Assembly: GCF_029854195.1 (NCBI RefSeq)
Contig: NZ_CP122960.1
Span: forward strand, 2,672,001-2,736,000
Length of the DNA stretch: 64,000 nucleotides
Direction: 5' to 3'
Origin: Amylibacter sp. IMCC11727
Lineage (GTDB): Bacteria > Pseudomonadota > Alphaproteobacteria > Rhodobacterales > Rhodobacteraceae
The position numbers and the translations under genes are program-made. Positions 17,254-26,139 of this stretch are shown here, piece after piece. The first letter of the stretch is position 1; each line of letters opens with the position of its first letter. The notes beneath the pieces were generated by a model. It was not told the origin of the DNA, did no database searches, and saw only the letters and a list, made by a program, of their open reading frames with translations.

Positions 17254-18471
17254 TTATCGAATGAACCCTGGATTGTCCCCCATATCCAAATTCGGGAACA
17301 CATCGCGCTCCAATGATGCGCGATCAAGACCAAACAAATCATGCACCGCCCAACCCGCATATTGGCGCAAGTCTGCGGTCGGCATCAAATCCCGCCGCGC
17401 ATATAAATCTGCCTCATCCAATCCAGGCCATTGCCCATAAACCTTGCGCCCCTTAACCGCACCACCCGCCAATATCATCGCACCCCCCGTGCCATGATCC
17501 GTGCCTTGGGAACCGTTTTCACGCACCGTGCGGCCAAATTCGGTCATGCACAAAACGCAGGTCTTTTCCCACACAGGGCCCAACTCGGACTTCAACGTGG
17601 TGAGTGCTGATTGCAATTCACGCGTGGCATTGCGAATGCTGCGCGATTGGCGCTGATGTGTGTCCCAACCGCCAATCGAAAACGTTGCAAACCGCGTATC
17701 CTCTTTCAATCTTGCCGCCGCAAAGGCAGCCAGCCCCCCTGCCTTTTGCGCACTTGCCGCTTCTTTCATCTGGTTGACCATATCGGCCATGCTTTCACCG
17801 TCGTCCCCATCGCTCATCTGCGCCATGTTCAATTCAGCGGCAAGGGTCATGGCCGTTTGCCCAGCCTCAGCAAACAACGGGTCTTTTTCGTAAATCTTCT
17901 CAAGCAACAACTGCGCCTGCGGGCTCAGATCAACGCGGCCCTCTGGGGCCCAGCTTGTGGTGGGCGCCGCCCCACGCAGCACCAACATATTCTCGCGTCC
18001 AACAGAAAACGCCGTGTCTTTCTTGGCCCCAGGGATCAGCCCCAACATGCGGTTCATCCAGCCGCTGTCGCGCACATCTGATGTCACTTCAACAACACCT
18101 GCTTCCAGCAAATCCTGCCCGTCAAAATGGCTGCGCTTGTCGCGGTATGGCGTGGAAACCGCCTGCACAAACCCCATTTCCCCTGCTTTCCACAAAGGCA
18201 TCAATTCGCCCAGCTCTGGATGCAGGCCAAAGAACCCATCCAAATCCTGATGCTCTGTTTTCCACAGGTTGGGGCGATACTTGCGCAACAACGGATCGCC
18301 CACAGGGGCCACCACATCCAGCGCATCCATTGCCCCGCGCAGCACAATCACCACCAATCGGTTGTCCGTTGGCACACTGGCAAAGGTCACAGGTGTCACC
18401 AACGGGCTCGCCGCCGCACTACACCCCAGCGCCAAGGTCTGCGCCATGAAGTTCCGTCTGGATCGATCCAT
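17254..18471 (-). CDS. DUF1501 protein with Tat-like signal
   Basis: A 405-residue DUF1501 protein (sulfatase-fold relatives). The N-terminus MDRSRRNFMAQTLALG has the twin-arginine pattern SRRNFM followed by a hydrophobic stretch, so Tat export is likely. Motifs include LVVIVLRGAMDALDVV, the DxH-type SHFDGQDLLE, TMTEFGRT-like CMTEFGRTV and GTDHGTGGAMILAGG. The function is not known. The ATG at 18471 has AGGAGA upstream, and the DUF1800 gene ends four bases before it. DUF1501/DUF1800 pairs are conserved, suggesting one extracytoplasmic system. Confidence 0.88.
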   Translation of the reverse strand: MDRSRRNFMAQTLALGCSAAASPLVTPVTFASVPTDNRLVVIVLRGAMDALDVVAPVGDPLLRKYRPNLWKTEHQDLDGFFGLHPELGELMPLWKAGEMGFVQAVSTPYRDKRSHFDGQDLLEAGVVEVTSDVRDSGWMNRMLGLIPGAKKDTAFSVGRENMLVLRGAAPTTSWAPEGRVDLSPQAQLLLEKIYEKDPLFAEAGQTAMTLAAELNMAQMSDGDDGESMADMVNQMKEAASAQKAGGLAAFAAARLKEDTRFATFSIGGWDTHQRQSRSIRNATRELQSALTTLKSELGPVWEKTCVLCMTEFGRTVRENGSQGTDHGTGGAMILAGGAVKGRKVYGQWPGLDEADLYARRDLMPTADLRQYAGWAVHDLFGLDRASLERDVFPNLDMGDNPGFIR

Positions 18472-18475
18472 CCGC

Positions 18476-19882
18476 CTATCTCCTGTTAAACTCGGGCGAC
18501 GCAAGGACCAAGGTTAAGCCCTCCTCCCGCTGCTCGGCACCACCAACCGCAAATTTCAACGATCCACCGGCCAATTCGCGCAGCGCCAATTCCACGAAAT
18601 CACGTGGGTCTGTGTCGCGCCCCAAACGCCGTGAAATCGCCAGCGCCCATTGCAATCGCGAAGCCAACCCTTGCGCCGTAATCCACGCCTCTGGCTCTTC
18701 AGGCCAGCCATTTGGACCGGGCGCACTGCGCAATGGCTGCCCCATCGAATTTAGCGGCAGGTTCAGCCCACGGTTTACTTGCCCTGTGGCCAGATCATCG
18801 AAATCAGCCTGTGCAATGCCCAGCGCGCGCAGGCTTGCTACCATAAATTCAAACGGCTGACGCGCCTTTTGGCCCAGATCAACCCACGCCGCAGGATGAT
18901 CCAACATAGCGCCGTAAACCGATGGCAAATCCCCGTCCGTATTGGTGTAAACCCGCGTTAATTCATCCACCAACTTGGGGTCGGGTTCATCCGAAATGAA
19001 ATGCACCACCAACTTTTGCGCCACATGCCGCGCGGTATCTGGATGCAGCGCCAAATCGCGCAAAAACGCCTCAATATCGCTCATCTTGGCGGGATCGCCA
19101 CCATACCGTTTGCCCAGTACATCTTCGGCCCCAGGTTCGGCCCAACGGGGCAGAAACTTGGCTCCATCCTCACCAACAACCAATCCTGTCAGCAATTCCG
19201 CCGCTTGACGCACATCGGTTTGGGAATAGGCCCCACCAACGCCCAGCGTGTGCAACTCCATCACTTCACGGGCCAGATTTTCATTCAACCCCTTCACCTT
19301 GCGGCGTTTCTTTCCGTTTTTCGCGGCCTTGGAATTTGGCCCGATGCTGCGCACCTGATCCAGAAACAACAACATGGATGGATGGGTTGCCGCTGCCACC
19401 AACATATCGCCAAACGACCCGTTCACATGGGGACGAATGGCCTCTTCTTGATAGCTGCCCCAAACCGTTTGCTCTAATCGGCTTTTGGGAACCACCGTGA
19501 AATGATCCGCCCAGAAAAACACCAACCGTTCACGAAATCCTTGCCCTGCATACAGGGCACGACCAAACACACGCCTCATATCCGCCGCCCGCAACGCGTT
19601 GCGTTCTTTGTTCGATGCCCTCAGCAAAGGTTTCGCCCCTGCATCACCCTTTTTCGCGGCCCGCTTGTGTTTCAAATAATCGCGCATCAATTGTGCGCGA
19701 TCCGCAAACGAAGGCCCAGCATAGGCCGCAATCCCCGCATCCGCCTCGGTCACTTGGCGCAACAACGCATCCACATCGCGCACATCAGCTTCGCCTGCCG
19801 CAAACCCATAGCCAAATCGAAACGCCGCTTTCGTTGCAAAACTCTGCACTTTGCTCACCTCTTGTGCCTTTTCGTCCAACAT
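18476..19882 (-). CDS. DUF1800 protein
   Basis: A 468-residue DUF1800 member. Typical family segments are AAFRFGYGFAAGEA at the start, FFWADHFTVVPKSRLEQTV, DMLVAAATHPSMLLFLDQVRS, ARELMELHTLGVGGAYSQ-like and VAQKLVVHFISDEP. No catalytic function is established. The ATG at 19882 lacks a clear ribosome site; a GTG at 19849 preceded by AGAGGTGAG is a good alternative. It is immediately upstream of DUF1501 and presumably works with it. Confidence 0.88.
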   Translation of the reverse strand: MLDEKAQEVSKVQSFATKAAFRFGYGFAAGEADVRDVDALLRQVTEADAGIAAYAGPSFADRAQLMRDYLKHKRAAKKGDAGAKPLLRASNKERNALRAADMRRVFGRALYAGQGFRERLVFFWADHFTVVPKSRLEQTVWGSYQEEAIRPHVNGSFGDMLVAAATHPSMLLFLDQVRSIGPNSKAAKNGKKRRKVKGLNENLAREVMELHTLGVGGAYSQTDVRQAAELLTGLVVGEDGAKFLPRWAEPGAEDVLGKRYGGDPAKMSDIEAFLRDLALHPDTARHVAQKLVVHFISDEPDPKLVDELTRVYTNTDGDLPSVYGAMLDHPAAWVDLGQKARQPFEFMVASLRALGIAQADFDDLATGQVNRGLNLPLNSMGQPLRSAPGPNGWPEEPEAWITAQGLASRLQWALAISRRLGRDTDPRDFVELALRELAGGSLKFAVGGAEQREEGLTLVLASPEFNRR

Positions 19883-19967
19883 AAACCGATACGACCCATT
19901 GGCAAAGCTCCGTCGTTGCTAAAACGGGCGAACTTCTGCACTCTAACCGCAAAGAGAAAGGACCCCC

Positions 19968-20573
19968 ATGGAACTCTTCTATGCCCGCGGCACTGTCGCG
20001 CTTGCCCCGATGATTGTCCTGCACGAAGCAGACATCCCCTTCACCGCCACCCGTGTTGATTTTTCCAAGGCCGAGCAACAATCCCCCGAATACCTCAGCC
20101 GCAATCCCAAAGGTCGCGTGCCTGCCCTCGTAACAGATCAAGGCATTCTTACAGAAACCCCCGCGATCCTGCCTTATATTGCTGGCCTGAACCCCGCCGC
20201 AAACTTGTTGCCGACGGATGCTTTCGCCTTGGCCAAGATGAATGAATTCACCAGCTATCTCGCCTCAACGGCCCACGTCAATCACGCCCATCGCATGCGT
20301 GGTTCACGTTGGGCCACTCAACAATCGAGCTTTGATGACATGGCCGCCAAAGTGCCCCAGAACATGCGCGACACCTATGCCTACATCCAATCTGAATGCC
20401 TGCGCGGCCCGTGGGTCATGGGCGATCAGTATACGGTTGCAGATGCCTATCTGTATACGGTCTCCGCTTGGCTCGAAGGGGACAGCGTCGACATCAACGA
20501 ATTCCCCGCAATCGCCGCCCATTCAACGGCGATGAAAACCAGACCAGCGGTGCAAAAGGCACTGGCCTACTGA
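19968..20573 (+). CDS. Glutathione S-transferase family protein
   Basis: A 201-residue cytosolic GST. The N-terminal thioredoxin-like domain reads ELFYARGTVALAPMIVLHEA, with YLSRNPKGRVPALV and LTETPAILPYIAGL carrying the cis-Pro and the glutathione gamma-Glu contacts. The C-terminal helical domain follows, including MGDQYTVADAYLYTV (the N-capping box). It resembles beta-class bacterial GSTs. The electrophilic substrate is unknown. The ribosome site GAAAGGA precedes the ATG. It converges on the lysozyme gene with a 7-bp overlap. Confidence 0.9.
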   Translation: MELFYARGTVALAPMIVLHEADIPFTATRVDFSKAEQQSPEYLSRNPKGRVPALVTDQGILTETPAILPYIAGLNPAANLLPTDAFALAKMNEFTSYLASTAHVNHAHRMRGSRWATQQSSFDDMAAKVPQNMRDTYAYIQSECLRGPWVMGDQYTVADAYLYTVSAWLEGDSVDINEFPAIAAHSTAMKTRPAVQKALAY

Positions 20574-21373
20574 ACCCCGTTCTTGGCCTTCCACGCGTCC
20601 CACACCGCTTGGGAACCGTGGTACACGTTCAAATCAATGTCGCCTGGGGCCCCTGGCACACGCCCCGTACCTGAATACTGCCAGAACCCCCATTTCTGGC
20701 CCGGATACACAACCGATGGATGATCCGCCACGGACCGCAGCCAAAATGTATACCCGTTGACCTTTTCCAGCTCATTTTCACGGTAAAAATCAACGGTGGT
20801 GTAAATGATCGGCGCTTTGCCGTAATGCGCTTTCACAATGCGCAGGAATTGCCGCATCGACGCACGCACCTTACGCGCTTCTGGCCGCAATTTGCATGTG
20901 GGCGACGCGTGGTTCCATTCGATATCCAACACAGGCGGCAAAGCCCCCGCATCTTTGGGCACATTGCGAATATACCACGCGGCCTGTTCGCGGGCGTTGC
21001 GACAGAAGTAATAGAAATGATACGCCCCGCGTGACACACCTGCACGGGCTGCTCCGCGCCAATGGCTGCGAAACTCTGGGTCCAAATGATCCCCACCCTC
21101 AGTGGCCTTGATAAACGCAAACTGAATGCGGTTGGCCCGCATCTTGCGCCAATCAAGCCCCAGCTGATACCGCGCCACATCCACACCATGCACAGGATAC
21201 TGCCACGGTTTAACCCCTGGCCAATCCACAGGATCACTGTCGGCAAATTTCGGATTGCCCGCCACAATGCTCGGACTTGGCTGCACCACTTGCGTTTTAG
21301 GGACCGAGTTCTGCCGCCCGCCGCCACAAGCCACCAATCCCAAAACCATAAAAACAAAAACCAAATACCGCAT
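20567..21373 (-). CDS. GH25 lysozyme-like lipoprotein
   Basis: A 268-residue lipoprotein with the lipobox GLVACGGG (Cys16) and a glycoside hydrolase family 25 domain. The conserved catalytic region is present: HGVDVARYQ, FAFIKATEGGDHLDP, GAYHFYYFC, and PVLDIEWNH with the Asp and Glu expected for N-acetylmuramidase action. The C-terminus GFWQYSGTGRVPG, GDIDLNVYHG is typical. It probably cleaves peptidoglycan from the periplasmic side. The ATG at 21373 is preceded by GAGG; the TTG before it is rejected. Confidence 0.9.
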   Translation of the reverse strand: MRYLVFVFMVLGLVACGGGRQNSVPKTQVVQPSPSIVAGNPKFADSDPVDWPGVKPWQYPVHGVDVARYQLGLDWRKMRANRIQFAFIKATEGGDHLDPEFRSHWRGAARAGVSRGAYHFYYFCRNAREQAAWYIRNVPKDAGALPPVLDIEWNHASPTCKLRPEARKVRASMRQFLRIVKAHYGKAPIIYTTVDFYRENELEKVNGYTFWLRSVADHPSVVYPGQKWGFWQYSGTGRVPGAPGDIDLNVYHGSQAVWDAWKAKNGVQ

Positions 21374-21510
21374 CAAATCGCCTCAACTTTTTTCTCAGTC
21401 TTGGCTCAATCCACCGCCAAGAGCCAATCACAAATCGCGACATCAGAAAAACGGTCAAAACCCGCCCATTCTTCTGGCCAAAAATATCCCCCGCGCGGAG
21501 CGCTAGAAAT

Positions 21511-23820
21511 CTACGGCTCGTCTGGAATGGCTTTTGGTGGCCCCTCTGGCCCTTGCGATGCCTCTTGCGCCGCACCCGCAACCGCCCGCTTTTGCTCCTC
21601 GGTTAGATCGGCCCCCCCGCCTTCGATCTCAACCTTCACATTGCGTTCGGCCATACGAATACCGTTTGCATCAAAGATATCGCGCACCTTTTGATAGGCA
21701 TCGCGGCGCACCAACCATTGTTCACCCGGTTTGGTCATGAACTTCACACCCACCACCATGTTGAACTCTTCCATGCGGCGCACCCCTTGGGATTTCAGCG
21801 TGGACAGGATCGACGGGCCGTAATGCTCATTGGCCTTTAATTCCGCGCCAACCTTCTTGACTAGCTTTTTAACCAGCTGCAAATCCGTATCAAACGGCAC
21901 GCGGAATTCCAGCTTCATAATCACCCAGTCGCGCGAATGGTTGGTCAGCGATTTCAGCTCCCCATAAGGCACCGTATGCACTTTACCTCGGTGGTGACGA
22001 ATGCGCATGGAGCGCACAGAAATGCTCTCCACCGTGCCCATCAAATCACCCACTTCGATGTACTCCCCAAGACGGAACGCATCATCAATCAAAAAGAAAA
22101 TGCCAGCCACAATATCGCGAACCAAAGATTGCGTCCCGAACCCGATGGCAATGCCCATGATCCCAGCCCCTGCCAAGATCGGCGCAATGTTCACACCCGC
22201 GGCGCTCAGAACGCTCAACGACACCATAATCAGCAGGGACACCATCAAAATGGTGCGCAACAACGGCAACAACGTGAACATCCGCGCCTCTGGTCCAGGG
22301 GCTTGGCCGTCCACGGGCGGTTCATAATCTGCCACCCGTTTGTCGATCACGGTTTTCGCCCACGTCCACACCAAATCGGCCAGCAACAAGGCCACGATAC
22401 TGTCGACCAGTACCTCCAGCACACGGCCCACGACACTGCGATCTGACGACAGATCAAAAATGTTGATGCCCCATGCCATGGCCAGTGCAAAGACCGCGCT
22501 CATCAGCAGAACAAACCGCGCAGCACGCTGCACAATGGGCCGCGTGGTTGCATAAGGATCTGCAAACTCTGGCGTCACAGGTTGCGGCTCCCCTTCCAAA
22601 ACCTCGCCCTCGGCCTCGGCGGCTACAAATTCGTCCAAAACCTCTTGCGCCTCGGCAAGATGTGCATCGTGCAGGGCAGCGGTTGATTGATCAAAGAAAT
22701 GATCGATCCACGCCGCCATCAATTTCAGGCTCGGAACGATCAGGCCAATCACAAGGATCGCCCACATAATTCCAAACAACCCGACCAGCCATGCGGCAAA
22801 CACCACGCCCACCAAAATCATCAGATAATTGCGCCAAAACCGCAAATCCCGCAGCGCGGTTTCGTCTTCGCACAGGGTTGGAACACGGCGAAACGCCACC
22901 CAGATACAGACCCACGCCACCACCACAACCATCAGCGCCAAACCAACAGTTTGCGCCAATGCTACGGCCGTGATGCTGCCGCCCATGTCCATATCGCGCA
23001 TGGTTGCGATGCGGTTCAAAATAAAGGACAGGGCCAAACCCGACACCACCGCAAAGGCCAACACCCGCACCATCCAATGCAAATGCCGCGCCACAGGCGA
23101 CCCATAAGGAACAAGGCGCAGTTCAGGTGCATGTGGCGCTTGGAAAAACAGCGACACAGTCATGATAACGCGGAACAACAGCACCATCACCAAGAAATCC
23201 ATCACCAGCGATTCCACCAATGGATGCCAAGTGAAACTCTTGAACGCGCCAATACTGCCCACGGCAAAAATGCCAAGACCCGCAAAAATGATCGCTGCGC
23301 GCAGGGCCGCCCCGGTCAGTTTTTCCATCGGCGCGTCTTTGGGCGATTGCTCCACACGCAACAGCGGATATTGCATAAACTGCCGATACAGCCATTCAAG
23401 CCCCAAACCGATCAGCAGAAATGTGATCAAATACGTCAGTGACCGCACCTTTTGCGCATGGCTCAATTCGCTGTCCCACACATCGGACATAACCATTGGC
23501 ATACGCGGCAACACGTTCCACGCGACTGCCAAGGATTGCGCGCGCTCGGCAATTCGTGCCAGCCGCGCATCAATCTGTTCGCGCAGGGTCAGCACAGGGG
23601 CATCATCAATAACACCATCTTCGGTCACGCTGTCTTTGATCCATTCCTGCACACTCGGGTCACCAAGCAGACGCAAAAATTCTTTTACATCATTGGGGGA
23701 TGGATCAGGCACGACAACGGTTTCCGATCCGCCACCGCTTGGCATGATTTGGGCGAATGCTGGCACAACGCCAAAGGTCAAAAGGATCGTGATAACAAGG
23801 CTGCGCAGAAACAAGGTCAT
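21511..23820 (-). CDS. MscS-family mechanosensitive channel (large, multi-TM)
   Basis: A 769-residue channel with a cleaved signal peptide (residues 1-23, ending PAFAQ), a periplasmic N-terminal domain, then about ten transmembrane segments. The C-terminal MscS core includes AGIMGIAIGFGTQSLVRDI (pore helix and after), ISVRSMRIRHHRGKVHTVPY, and a cytoplasmic beta/alpha domain. The size is like MscK/YbdG-type homologues. It should release solutes on hypo-osmotic shock. Its start overlaps the stop of the membrane ferredoxin gene by 4 bp, an unusual partner. Confidence 0.9.
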   Translation of the reverse strand: MTLFLRSLVITILLTFGVVPAFAQIMPSGGGSETVVVPDPSPNDVKEFLRLLGDPSVQEWIKDSVTEDGVIDDAPVLTLREQIDARLARIAERAQSLAVAWNVLPRMPMVMSDVWDSELSHAQKVRSLTYLITFLLIGLGLEWLYRQFMQYPLLRVEQSPKDAPMEKLTGAALRAAIIFAGLGIFAVGSIGAFKSFTWHPLVESLVMDFLVMVLLFRVIMTVSLFFQAPHAPELRLVPYGSPVARHLHWMVRVLAFAVVSGLALSFILNRIATMRDMDMGGSITAVALAQTVGLALMVVVVAWVCIWVAFRRVPTLCEDETALRDLRFWRNYLMILVGVVFAAWLVGLFGIMWAILVIGLIVPSLKLMAAWIDHFFDQSTAALHDAHLAEAQEVLDEFVAAEAEGEVLEGEPQPVTPEFADPYATTRPIVQRAARFVLLMSAVFALAMAWGINIFDLSSDRSVVGRVLEVLVDSIVALLLADLVWTWAKTVIDKRVADYEPPVDGQAPGPEARMFTLLPLLRTILMVSLLIMVSLSVLSAAGVNIAPILAGAGIMGIAIGFGTQSLVRDIVAGIFFLIDDAFRLGEYIEVGDLMGTVESISVRSMRIRHHRGKVHTVPYGELKSLTNHSRDWVIMKLEFRVPFDTDLQLVKKLVKKVGAELKANEHYGPSILSTLKSQGVRRMEEFNMVVGVKFMTKPGEQWLVRRDAYQKVRDIFDANGIRMAERNVKVEIEGGGADLTEEQKRAVAGAAQEASQGPEGPPKAIPDEP

Positions 23821-24977
23821 GATGCACCTACTGGGCTACCGCTGTTTTTGTTGGCTTGGGCATAATCCAGATTGGAATAATCCGCCTTAACCACCCGTTC
23901 CACATCCAAAACACCTTCTTGGGGCATCACCTGACAGGCCAACCGTTCATTGGGCTCCGCATTCCATCGGGCCAGAACCTTTGCTTCCAATTCACTTGGC
24001 GGGGCCAGCTTTTCGCCCCCCTTCACAACCCGCACGCGGCAGGTTCCACACCGCCCGCGCCCGCGGCAGACGTTGGCGTGCGGGATGCTGTTTTCATGGG
24101 CCATTTCCAACAGGGTCAGCCCCGTTTCAGATTCAAACGTCATGGGGCGACGGCCACCATAGGACACCCGCACATGGGATCGCTCGCGCAGTTTCAGACG
24201 AATAAACCGCGCCAATAACACCAAAGCCACCAACCCCAGCGAAACGCGCGTGGCCAGTTTGGGGCGTTCTTTGGCCTGCGCCAAAATCACGGGGATCATT
24301 TCAGGATCAACGGTGGGGCCATCTGCATTGGGATCATTTTCCATCACCATGCCCAAACCACCCTCTTCAACCGAGATGATCTGGCGTCCCCCTTCCACAA
24401 ACCCCAACATGGCAAGGATCGGCAACAGGACAACAAATGGATAAAAGAACTTCATCACACGGGCCGATCCATCTCGCGCCCGCAGCCATGAATACACACC
24501 AATGGCCCCGTGAATCCACGCCACCACCAACAGCGCAACCTGTTGCAAACCATTGATAGGCGACACGATCCAAAACTGGCTCAGGATCAGAAAATACGTG
24601 GGCTCCAACCCCAATTGCTTGACCGCCATAACCCCAAACACATGAATGCCCATCAGCGGGATAATCAGAACACCCGCAATCATCTGCGCCATGTCGTAAG
24701 CAGGTACGCGCAGCGTATTGCGCCGATACAGCGAATATAGCGCGATAATGAAATGCACGACCAAAGAGACCTGCAACAGAACTTTCAAAGGCAGGACCGA
24801 GGACCAAACGCCGCTCAATGCAAAGCGCCAATCCTCCATCAATTGCACCGAATGCAACCCGAGCGACAGGTTCAGCAAATGCATGGTGATAAAGGCAAAC
24901 AACACCATGCCCGTGATGATCATCGCTTTCAGTCGAAGTTTTGCGCCCCAATGGTTGGCGATCACGGCATCGGACAT
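23817..24977 (-). CDS. Membrane-anchored 2Fe-2S ferredoxin with cytochrome-b-like N-domain
   Basis: A 386-residue protein. Residues 18-200 hold about five transmembrane segments with several membrane histidines (33, 42, 75, 112, 156), resembling heme-b membrane domains. After a soluble linker and one further TM helix (about 243-258), residues 268-372 form a plant-type [2Fe-2S] ferredoxin with Cys304, Cys310, Cys313 and Cys348 (CRGRGRCGTC and LACQV). Alphaproteobacterial relatives are often fused to a class III adenylate cyclase; here the chain ends at the ferredoxin. A role in membrane redox transfer or sensing is inferred. It is cotranscribed with the MscS channel (4-bp overlap). Confidence 0.8.
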   Translation of the reverse strand: MSDAVIANHWGAKLRLKAMIITGMVLFAFITMHLLNLSLGLHSVQLMEDWRFALSGVWSSVLPLKVLLQVSLVVHFIIALYSLYRRNTLRVPAYDMAQMIAGVLIIPLMGIHVFGVMAVKQLGLEPTYFLILSQFWIVSPINGLQQVALLVVAWIHGAIGVYSWLRARDGSARVMKFFYPFVVLLPILAMLGFVEGGRQIISVEEGGLGMVMENDPNADGPTVDPEMIPVILAQAKERPKLATRVSLGLVALVLLARFIRLKLRERSHVRVSYGGRRPMTFESETGLTLLEMAHENSIPHANVCRGRGRCGTCRVRVVKGGEKLAPPSELEAKVLARWNAEPNERLACQVMPQEGVLDVERVVKADYSNLDYAQANKNSGSPVGAS

Positions 24978-25082
24978 CGTATAGTTCCCTCGTTCGCAGT
25001 GCCATCATTGGCGCAGCACGTGCATAGGAAAACCTTTGACCCAATGGGCCAAAAGGTCAAGCCACCGATCACGCCATCGGGT

Positions 25083-25850
25083 TTAGGATTTGTGCAGTTT
25101 CGCCGCCGCCCGCAGACCATTGGCCAACATCACCACATCAATGGCCACACAGGCGAAATTCACCCCCCAGCCAATGAATTTTTCCGCCAACTTTGGATCA
25201 GGGCACATAATCCCCGCCGCCTTACCCGCCGCGCGAATACGCTTGATTGCGTCTTCCATGGCCGCCTGCACGTCTGGCGCTTGATCATTGCCCAAATACC
25301 CCATGTCGGCGGCCAAATCAGCAGGCCCAATAAACACCGCATCAACACCATCAACCGCAAGGATATCATCCAGATTGTCCAATCCGCGCTGCGCCTCCAC
25401 CTGAACAATCAGGCACATCTGATCGTTTGCGGTGGTCAGATAATCAGGAATGCCCGTCCACTGCGACGCACGCCCCAGCGCCGAACCGACCCCGCGAATA
25501 CCTTCGGGTGCATAGCGCGTGGCCCGCACCATCTCCGCCGCCTGCTCCCCCGTTTCCACCATCGGCACCATCACTGTTTGCGCCCCTGCATCCAGCACTT
25601 GTTTGATGAACCAATCTTCGCCTTTTGGAACCCGAACAATTACCTGAGACGACGACGCGCTCAGCGCGCCAATCTGCTGGGAAATCTCGGTTGTGCCGTT
25701 GGGGGCATGTTCCCCGTCAATCAACACCCAATCAAACCCCGCCGTGCCCGCAATTTCCGCCGCATAGCCATCCACCAGCCCCAACCAAGCCCCTGTTTGC
25801 AGCCTGCCTGCGGCCAGATTTTGTTTCAATGTGTTGATCGGTGCGCCCAT
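25083..25850 (-). CDS. HpcH/HpaI-family 2-oxo acid aldolase
   Basis: A 255-residue class II aldolase of the HpaI/HpcH family. These metal-dependent enzymes split 4-hydroxy-2-oxo acids into pyruvate and an aldehyde. Signatures are GAWLGLVDGYAAEIAGTAGF, FDWVLIDGEHAP (His of the active site), VQVEAQRGLDNLD (metal-binding Glu) and DAVFIGPADLAADMGY. The ATG at 25850 has a perfect AGGAGG; the extended upstream frame is rejected. An unusual ACGCGT repeat array lies 138-199 bp upstream. It likely completes the route begun by the hydratase and FAH-type genes upstream. The exact substrate chain length is not known. Confidence 0.88.
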   Translation of the reverse strand: MGAPINTLKQNLAAGRLQTGAWLGLVDGYAAEIAGTAGFDWVLIDGEHAPNGTTEISQQIGALSASSSQVIVRVPKGEDWFIKQVLDAGAQTVMVPMVETGEQAAEMVRATRYAPEGIRGVGSALGRASQWTGIPDYLTTANDQMCLIVQVEAQRGLDNLDDILAVDGVDAVFIGPADLAADMGYLGNDQAPDVQAAMEDAIKRIRAAGKAAGIMCPDPKLAEKFIGWGVNFACVAIDVVMLANGLRAAAKLHKS

Positions 25851-25938
25851 AGCGGCCTCCTGTGTGTGGGATTGGTGTGGTGTGTCCAGCTTTTCGGGAA
25901 ACGCAGCGCGGTTCAAGAGAATTGCGAGGTGAGGCCGT

Positions 25939-25966
25939 GATTGAACACGTTACAAAGATTGAACAC
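25939..25966. repeat. Direct repeat GATTGAACAC (18-bp spacing)
   Basis: GATTGAACAC occurs at 25939-25948 and 25957-25966, start to start 18 bp. It lies upstream of the aldolase gene and next to the ACGCGT array, so it could be an operator. No regulator can be assigned. Confidence 0.45.
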
Positions 25967-25987
25967 CTTACCAGTTGGTTAACTCTG

Positions 25988-26049
25988 ACGCGTCGTGCAA
26001 CACGCGTTGTCTAAGACGCGTTATCCATGACGCGTGTTGTATGACGCGT
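25988..26049. repeat. Five ACGCGT hexamers with exact 14-bp period
   Basis: ACGCGT begins at 25988, 26002, 26016, 26030 and 26044. The 8-bp spacers all differ (CGTGCAAC, TGTCTAAG, TATCCATG, GTTGTATG). The hexamers are conserved while the spacers drift, which suggests selection on the palindromic hexamers rather than a fresh tandem duplication. The array sits in the 289-bp gap between the hydratase and aldolase genes, both on the minus strand, hence upstream of the aldolase gene. Confidence 0.8.
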
Positions 26050-26139
26050 CATGATTCACCATTCGTTAATAAATCGACAAAAGCCTCGCAAAATCATCAC
26101 CCTAGGGCGCGGCCGCAATTCTCAAACCTCAACAAACAG

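Noticed and set aside
24367..25044. Minus-strand frame overlapping the membrane ferredoxin
   Set aside because: It is a frame-shifted shadow of the ferredoxin gene; Cys and Arg scatter with no domain.
25988..26049. ACGCGT array considered as a CRISPR array
   Set aside because: The units are only 6 bp and the spacers 8 bp, far below CRISPR dimensions, with no cas genes in the window.
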